DNA of 9,980 nucleotides from Bacteroidales bacterium UBA1735 (lineage in GTDB: Bacteria; Bacteroidota; Bacteroidia; Bacteroidales; Paludibacteraceae), in the NCBI GenBank assembly GCA_002315745.1, contig DCID01000033.1:1-9980 (forward strand), written 5' to 3'. The translations under genes and the position numbers were made by a program. Under the pieces are notes generated by a model. The model saw only the letters and a program-made list of their open reading frames with translations, was not told the origin of the DNA and made no database searches. Below are positions 5,450-9,980 of this stretch, in pieces. Every line of letters begins with the position of its first letter. Positions within the stretch are counted from its first letter, which is position 1.

Positions 5450-6757
5450 TTACTTTCTCGGGAAGGAGAAGGTGTAAGCTACTTTCACACCAAAGTCGAG
5501 GATGCTGCAACGTGTGCCGAGGTTGTTGAGGACGGACGTACCGGTGATGGTAGGTCCACCTGCCTTAGGAGCGGGCACATAGATGAAGCTATTATCGGTG
5601 GTGTTGCCAGTCTCATAGATAGATACGAGAGGTAGATTACCGTAAGCGAGCAGGGCTAAGCCGTTGCCGTTCTTGAGTAACCATTCGTAACCGATCTCGG
5701 CACCGAACATGAGGTTGAACTTCGAGGTGCGCAGTTTATTGTCACGCTGATTAGCGACGCCTGTGAGTTTACCGGTAACGAGTTGATTGAGCTCGTCCAC
5801 GCCTTGTAGTACATAGTGGCAGTTGATGTTCGGGTTCTCATAGCTAGTCGTATAGCGACCGAGCACAGGGATATTGAATTTTGGACCGACAGCGAAGTAG
5901 AAGCCCTTGGTGCCACGAACAGTGAAGAAGACGGGGATCTCAAGCATGAGTTGAGAGTGAGTCTCTTGGATGTTCGAAGCGTCAACGGTATAGATGAGGG
6001 CGTTGCCGTACTGATCTTCGGTGAGGTACTTATTAGCTGCTTTGTCCAAGGTGAACTTATTGCTAGCCCAAGCAACGCTCAGACCAGTCTTAACACCGAC
6101 TTGGCAGTTACTCTCCAGGATCGTTTCTCCGAGGAAGGTGTACTCGAGGTCGAGACCTATTTCGTAGCCGATCTTAGCCTTGCCATTTGCGGTGCAAGGG
6201 AAGGGATCGCCCATGAAGATCTCCACATCAGCAGCTTTCTGCATGAGGGAAGCACCACCACCGCGCAGACCGATGCCGAAGCGATGCTCGGAAGGACGAG
6301 TAACAGGTACAACGACTGGTTCGGGTTCGGGCTCTACTACCGGTTCAGGTTCAACCACAGGTTCGGGTTCAACGACAACCACTGGTTCGGGTTCTGGTTG
6401 AGGTTGTGGTTGAGGTTGTGGTTGTGGTTCCGGTTGTGGTTCCGGTTGTGGCTCGGGTTCGGGTTGTGGTTCGGGTTCTGGTTGTGGTACATACTTGGTA
6501 GCACCAATGGCTTCGAGGGAGACCCAAGAGTCGATAGGTGACAGGAGGACACCATCGGGGAAACGTTTGCTACCTATTTGGCGCACATTCATCGTGGTAT
6601 CATACACCCACGGAGAGATTTTCTCGCCGGTGAGGTAGTGGGTGGCAGCAGGTTGAACATAGACATTGTCGCCTTTCTTGACGCTGTATTCAGCGTTCTG
6701 GGCAGTGGCAGAAACTGCCACGCCCATTGCTACTATAGCTAAAACTAAATTTTTCAT
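5450..6757 (-). CDS. Outer-membrane beta-barrel protein with SH3-like domain and PEP/PQP linker
   Basis: This 435-residue exported protein has a signal peptide at residues 1-20 (hydrophobic core, SATAQ cleavage region). Residues 24-84 begin YSVKKGDNVYV and continue with ATHYLTGEKISPWV and VLLSPIDSWVSLEAI. I recognise this pattern from SH3-like cell-wall-binding domains of endolysins and amidases (ThYaTGqkIPsWV...VLLkeInSWV). Residues 91-153 are almost only Pro, Glu, Gln and Val, a stiff TonB-like spacer. Residues 157-435 show alternating strands with Gly and aromatic girdles (FGIGLRGG, YEIGLDLEYTF, FYFAVGPKF, LMFGAEIGYEWL, DFGVKVAYTF), typical of porin-family barrels. My inference is a barrel in the outer membrane with a periplasmic peptidoglycan-binding arm, doing the job OmpA does with a different domain order. 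The ATG at 6755-6757 (MKNLVL) gives a standard signal peptide; an ATG two codons earlier (6761-6763) is also possible. A strong terminator follows. No clear promoter was found. Confidence 0.82.
   Translation of the reverse strand: MKNLVLAIVAMGVAVSATAQNAEYSVKKGDNVYVQPAATHYLTGEKISPWVYDTTMNVRQIGSKRFPDGVLLSPIDSWVSLEAIGATKYVPQPEPEPQPEPEPQPEPQPEPQPQPQPQPQPEPEPVVVVEPEPVVEPEPVVEPEPEPVVVPVTRPSEHRFGIGLRGGGASLMQKAADVEIFMGDPFPCTANGKAKIGYEIGLDLEYTFLGETILESNCQVGVKTGLSVAWASNKFTLDKAANKYLTEDQYGNALIYTVDASNIQETHSQLMLEIPVFFTVRGTKGFYFAVGPKFNIPVLGRYTTSYENPNINCHYVLQGVDELNQLVTGKLTGVANQRDNKLRTSKFNLMFGAEIGYEWLLKNGNGLALLAYGNLPLVSIYETGNTTDNSFIYVPAPKAGGPTITGTSVLNNLGTRCSILDFGVKVAYTFSFPRK
6299..6487 (-). repeat. Hexanucleotide-type repeat coding the Pro-Glu/Pro-Gln linker
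   Basis: On the plus strand this is a run of GGTTGT, GGTTCC/GGTTCG/GGTTCT and GGTTGA units. On the coding strand they specify repeated PQ, PE and PV pairs (residues 91-153 of the barrel protein). The units are in frame, so gain or loss changes linker length without breaking the gene. Confidence 0.8.
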
Positions 6758-6941
6758 ATACATTCTTTTTAATTTACCATTTTATCATTTACCATTTACC
6801 ATTTATGTACAATTGTATTTATTTGGACATTTTTCGTATGCTTTAGCAGTAAATGACTAAATTATTAGAAATAACTAAATAAATAGTACATAGTACATAA
6901 CTAAATAGTACATCTATTAGGTGGCTAAATGGTACATAATT
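6758..6941. repeat. A/T-rich spacer with two families of short direct repeats
   Basis: The spacer separates two minus-strand genes. At 6773-6805, TTTACCA-like units recur (minus strand GGTAAAT), ending about 16 bases before the start of the SH3-barrel gene. At 6871-6940, CTAAAT followed within four bases by GTACAT occurs three times (6874, 6901 and 6925 onward), with an extra AGTACAT between copies. TACAATTG on the minus strand (within the palindrome TACAATTGTA, 6808-6817) resembles a -7 element with one mismatch but has no TTTG at the right distance. I see no convincing terminator for the upstream gene. Confidence 0.55.
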
Positions 6942-9900
6942 TTATAACTTCATTCCTTGTGCATTGTATTGAGCACCATTGCTCTCGATGATGAGTTGAC
7001 CATTCTGGATGAACTTAGCGTTATTACGAACAGGAGCCTTAGGTGCTTCGAGTTTGAGCACATTCGAGGTGAAGTACTCTACTCCCATTTTGGCTTTAGC
7101 TTCTTCGACCTTGACGATCACGTAGTAAGCACCAGTCATGGCTTTATCTTCGGTATGGAAGAAGCCAGTAGCAGGATTAGCGGCTACGTCGTCGCCCTTA
7201 GGCAGACCCGTTGCTAGGTCGAACTCGTCTTGGTCACCGTTCATGATGTACCAGTGTACATCCTCGGGTTCGATCTCGACTTGGATAGTAGCATCCACGA
7301 GGAGGAAGTCGGCAATCATCTTGTTCTTATGGAATACGAGGTTCCAGTTCTCATACAGGGAATCGATCTGTGCGGTAACAGGGCTCTTGATAGTGAGTGT
7401 ACCCTCGACCTTTTCGATGGTGTAGTTGGTAGCCTTCGTATTGGATTGGAGGATGTAGGTGAATTTATTGTTCGATACACCTACCTGTGTACGGGTACCG
7501 GTGACGTCGAATGATTCGATGCCCTCGCCTGGTGCGAAGCCGTCGAGCGATATATCCACGGTGTCATTGGTCAGCGGTGTGCCGTCATAGATTTTCTCCG
7601 ACGAACGGGAAGTGAGTCTTACCTCGCGAGGATTGATTTGGATAGAGCCGTTCTCTATAGCAGCCATGATATAACCAGCGGTCACATCTGTTTCGCCACG
7701 ATAGATCTTTTGAGATATAGCCTTTACAGAGATCAAGCCTGCATCGGTCAGTTCGGTTGTATCCATCACCACGGCTACGGAGTCACCGGCTGTCAAACCG
7801 CCAGTAACGGCATAGGTAGCATGGACTGTTTGACCATCATAGAGATGGGTAATATCCTCAATCTTCACGCGGATAGGATCGTTGGAAGTATTGATGAAGT
7901 CCACTTTAAGTTTACCATAGACGGTATCGATGGCGTAGTCAGCGGCACTACCTACCTTCAGTGTGTACTCAAACGTGTTCTGTTGCTGACCTACGTTCGT
8001 TTGGGAAGCAAAGTTCGTGAATTGGATATTGTTGCGGTTCATCTGACCCGTGATGATGACGCGGTCTGCAACGAGTGGCGTACCATCGTACACGCGAGTG
8101 CTATCTACCGACTTCAACTCCACCGCACGTGGACCTTGCCACTCGCGGATGCAGTAGTGTCCACCGAGTTGGATGGTTGCATACTCGTGGCAGTCTTTGA
8201 ACATATAGGAGTTCCAAGTGGGAGCACTTGTAGTGGGTATTGTCAATTCTGCGCCGTCGCAATTACCGTCGATAGTATCTACCTGTAAAGAGGTGCAACC
8301 TTGGAACATAGATGAGAAGCACGACCGCCCTAAAACTTTTATCTTCATAACAGGAGCATTCTTTAGTTTAGCACAATTCATGAACATCGCCATATAGCAC
8401 GACATTACCAATGAATCAGCTGGCAGCGAGTCAGGAGCAGTCTCTAAATTAGCACAACTTAAGAACATATTATAATAACAATCTCTATCTAAAATAGTAG
8501 CGGGCAACTTAGGGGCTACTACCAAACCAGAGTTTTTAAACATACTATTATAACAACTACTAGCTAAAGTAGTAGCAGGCAGTTCTGGTGCGGAGATCAG
8601 CTGCGTTGCTCCTTTGAATAAATAGGCAAAACCCGCTAATGGCATCGTCTTCAGCTCACAGGTAGCATCTAATAATGACATGGTGTTGCCCCCAGCAGCG
8701 ATGGAGTCATTTGCACCGAAGGCGAAGTTGTAATATTCTCCAACACTCTTTGAGAACGTAGCATTCGTGCCAGGTATGCCATTCTTTCCAGCGCGGAACA
8801 AGATGGTATCGCCTGCGTTGTCGAAATCAATAGTTGTACCAAACGTAAGGTTGTTCCAGCTTTTGCGGTTATCTTTAGAGTACTCTACTTCAATTGCATC
8901 AGGATTACCAAACACATTCAGTTGCACGGTACAGTTCTCCTTCAGACTGACGAAGTAGAGGTAGTCGCGTCTTACCCATTTTGCATAGATAGTGATGGTG
9001 GTGTCAGAAGTGGACTTGACTGCCTGATTAAAGTCAAAGGCGCTATCGCCTGCTGCATCCCAGAACCATCCGTCAAAGTCAACGCCAGTAGCTGTAGGAT
9101 CATCGGGTTTCTCGAACTTTGAGCCGGAAGCAATTGTTTGGGGCTCAACTTGTTCGCCATGACCTTGCATGTCGAACTCTGCCGTGATGGTAATAGGCAC
9201 ATACTCCTTAATGCAGTAGTGACCACCGAGTTGGATGTTGTCTTCAACGGTGTATTTAGCATCACCTTTGCAGCCATCGAACATATTGTAGTTCCAGTCG
9301 GCAGGAGCAGTTGCAGTATCTGGTACTACCAATAACGCACCTTCGCATTGTGCATCATTCAGACAAGTATCTATCTCAAGACTGGTGCAAGTCTGGAACA
9401 TGCCATAGTAACACTTATTTGCCAATGTGGTAGCCCTCAGTTCGGGGGCTTGGATCAGTGATGTACAAGTTTGGAACATGGAATAGTAGCAATTATCTGC
9501 CAATTTAGTAGCAGGCAATTTCGGTGCAGATACCAATTGCTTGGCATTCTTAAATAAAATATAGAACCCATACGCTGTCATGGTATCTTGCTCGCAGGTA
9601 GCATCGTAGAGCGACATGGTATTTCCACCCGCAGCGATAGAGTCATCTGCGCCGAAGGCAAATGTGAAAAGAACAGAAGATCTTACACTTAATGTAGCAT
9701 TCTTGCCGTTCTCACCTTTTGCACGGAAGAAGACAGTGTCGCCTTGGTTAAGAGCGATAGGATTACCGTGACAGATGCCTGTAGGGTCTGAAGTAGCCCA
9801 CGTATCGTATGCTGTCCAGGTCTTACGGTCCTTGGAATACTCGAAGGTGGCGGTCAGCTGGGACAGCGATGAAGCAGGGATTGCCAACTTATTCAACCGT

Positions 9901-9980
9901 ACAGTGTCGTTGCCGTTGAGACCTACAAAGTGCAGGTAGTCGGTTGTGTCTACCCACTCCTTGATGCAATAGTGACCATT
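6942..9980 (-). CDS. Large BspA-like repetitive surface protein (5' end outside window)
   Basis: The frame is open to the right edge, so this is the C-terminal 1,012 residues of a longer protein. In order: the tail of an earlier module (NGHYCIKEW, 9954-9980); module 1 (9204-9944) with BspA/DUF285-type repeats of about 26 residues (CYYSMFQTCTSL...APELRA); an InlB/Listeria-Bacteroides repeat (8973-9194) with DFDGWFWDAAGDSAFDFNQ and IYAKWV; module 2 (8142-8969), like module 1 but with more repeats; three YDG/MBG-type beta domains (YDG at 8091, 7839 and 7590); and a C-terminal region (6942-7379) ending KFIQNGQLIIESNG...YNAQGMKL. That ending resembles the short conserved tail of many Bacteroidales secreted proteins, possibly a sorting signal. 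Such proteins are usually exported and act in adhesion or host contact; this is known for the family and not visible here. No enzyme motif is seen. The TTG at 9894-9896 is an internal Leu codon, not a start. Confidence 0.85.
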   Translation of the reverse strand, partial: NGHYCIKEWVDTTDYLHFVGLNGNDTVRLNKLAIPASSLSQLTATFEYSKDRKTWTAYDTWATSDPTGICHGNPIALNQGDTVFFRAKGENGKNATLSVRSSVLFTFAFGADDSIAAGGNTMSLYDATCEQDTMTAYGFYILFKNAKQLVSAPKLPATKLADNCYYSMFQTCTSLIQAPELRATTLANKCYYGMFQTCTSLEIDTCLNDAQCEGALLVVPDTATAPADWNYNMFDGCKGDAKYTVEDNIQLGGHYCIKEYVPITITAEFDMQGHGEQVEPQTIASGSKFEKPDDPTATGVDFDGWFWDAAGDSAFDFNQAVKSTSDTTITIYAKWVRRDYLYFVSLKENCTVQLNVFGNPDAIEVEYSKDNRKSWNNLTFGTTIDFDNAGDTILFRAGKNGIPGTNATFSKSVGEYYNFAFGANDSIAAGGNTMSLLDATCELKTMPLAGFAYLFKGATQLISAPELPATTLASSCYNSMFKNSGLVVAPKLPATILDRDCYYNMFLSCANLETAPDSLPADSLVMSCYMAMFMNCAKLKNAPVMKIKVLGRSCFSSMFQGCTSLQVDTIDGNCDGAELTIPTTSAPTWNSYMFKDCHEYATIQLGGHYCIREWQGPRAVELKSVDSTRVYDGTPLVADRVIITGQMNRNNIQFTNFASQTNVGQQQNTFEYTLKVGSAADYAIDTVYGKLKVDFINTSNDPIRVKIEDITHLYDGQTVHATYAVTGGLTAGDSVAVVMDTTELTDAGLISVKAISQKIYRGETDVTAGYIMAAIENGSIQINPREVRLTSRSSEKIYDGTPLTNDTVDISLDGFAPGEGIESFDVTGTRTQVGVSNNKFTYILQSNTKATNYTIEKVEGTLTIKSPVTAQIDSLYENWNLVFHKNKMIADFLLVDATIQVEIEPEDVHWYIMNGDQDEFDLATGLPKGDDVAANPATGFFHTEDKAMTGAYYVIVKVEEAKAKMGVEYFTSNVLKLEAPKAPVRNNAKFIQNGQLIIESNGAQYNAQGMKL
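8142..8969 (-). repeat. BspA-type module, copy 2
   Basis: It runs from DYLYFVSLKEN to GGHYCIREW and includes EYSKDNRKSW, DTILFRAGKNG, FAFGANDSIAAGGNTMSL, ATCELKTM and four leucine-rich units of 25-27 residues (8277-8606), ending with WNSYMFKDC. It is a diverged duplicate of 9204-9944. It has two more leucine-rich units than copy 1, and 8461-8580 is about 33% G+C by hand count, against about 50% in nearby parts of the gene. Confidence 0.75.
8973..9194 (-). other. InlB B-type (Listeria-Bacteroides) repeat domain
   Basis: This 74-residue segment between the two BspA-type modules reads ITITAEFDMQGHGEQVEPQTI...GWFWDAAGDSAFDF...TTITIYAKWV. This is the usual layout of the Flg_new/InlB B-repeat: an opening strand with a GHG turn, a central FDGWFWD and the closing YAKW. 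One copy only is present. In other proteins it acts as a small beta spacer or interaction domain. Confidence 0.75.
9204..9944 (-). repeat. BspA-type module, copy 1
   Basis: It runs from TDYLHFVGLNGN to GGHYCIKE and contains EYSKDRKTW, DTVFFRAKGENG, FAFGADDSIAAGGNTMSL, ATCEQDTM, two leucine-rich units (9372-9542) and WNYNMFDGC. Nucleotide identity with copy 2 is obvious but partial, so the duplication is not recent. The HYCIKEW at 9957-9977 shows that at least one more module end precedes it. Confidence 0.78.

Noticed and set aside
5065..5529. Plus-strand open frame of 154 codons
   Set aside because: It begins with a non-ATG codon inside the candidate promoter, runs through the terminator hairpin and 80 bp antisense into the barrel gene, and shows no domain or signal peptide.
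6299..6487. CRISPR-like appearance of evenly spaced repeats
   Set aside because: The units are six bases long, have no spacers and lie in frame within a coding region.
5816..6541. Plus-strand open frame rich in Trp, Phe, Leu and Arg
   Set aside because: It is the antisense shadow of the Pro-rich linker repeat and the barrel; the other frames of such a repeat stay open by chance.
7638..8288. Plus-strand open frame of 216 codons opposite the surface protein
   Set aside because: Antisense shadow of the YDG/MBG region; no start signal, promoter or recognisable domain.
9894..9896. Possible start of the surface protein at a TTG
   Set aside because: The frame continues to the right edge and the upstream codons encode another GHYCIKEW module end, so this TTG is an internal leucine.

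Overview
The window looks like chromosomal DNA of a Bacteroidales bacterium (phylum Bacteroidota). Three observations support this. Good promoters have the Bacteroidota form TTTG - 19/20 bp - TAnnTTTG instead of the sigma70 form. Shine-Dalgarno sequences are mostly absent. The gene content (V/A-type ATPase subunit E, a BspA-like leucine-rich-repeat surface protein with Listeria-Bacteroides repeats, and a MATE exporter next to a histidine kinase) is typical of Bacteroides/Prevotella relatives. I cannot name a genus. I see no rRNA, tRNA, CRISPR array, transposase or phage gene.

Layout. (1) 25-1729, minus strand: a DUF3990 protein (ADP-ribosyltransferase-like fold family) overlaps a 148-residue partner by 20 bp. 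Twelve bases later comes ntpE, subunit E of the V/A-type ATPase, whose operon probably continues past the left edge. The first two genes look like a toxin-antitoxin-type pair inserted upstream of a housekeeping operon. (2) 1763-1810: two face-to-face promoters share their upstream elements and drive the DUF3990 operon leftwards and ispE rightwards. (3) 1841-2653, plus strand: ispE of the non-mevalonate isoprenoid pathway. Its last 114 bp are also the end of the convergent histidine kinase gene. (4) 2540-5001, minus strand: a MATE-family exporter and a membrane histidine kinase in one ATGA-coupled operon behind a strong promoter. (5) 5052-5403: about 350 bp with no convincing gene but nested inverted repeats, possibly a structured RNA or a small mobile element. 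It ends at a rho-independent terminator. (6) 5450-6757, minus strand: an exported protein with an SH3-like N-terminal domain, a Pro-Glu/Pro-Gln linker and a C-terminal beta-barrel, probably an outer-membrane protein tethered to peptidoglycan. (7) 6942-9980, minus strand: the last 1,012 residues of a large repetitive surface protein with duplicated BspA-type modules, an InlB-type repeat and three YDG/MBG-type domains. Its start lies beyond the right edge.

The right half is about the cell envelope (surface adhesin-like protein, envelope anchor, efflux pump and sensor kinase) and the left half about energy and isoprenoid metabolism. The points most worth checking are the DUF3990 pair in front of the ATPase gene, the 114-bp double-coded end of ispE and the kinase, the 5.05-5.40 kb structured block, and the SH3-linker-barrel architecture.
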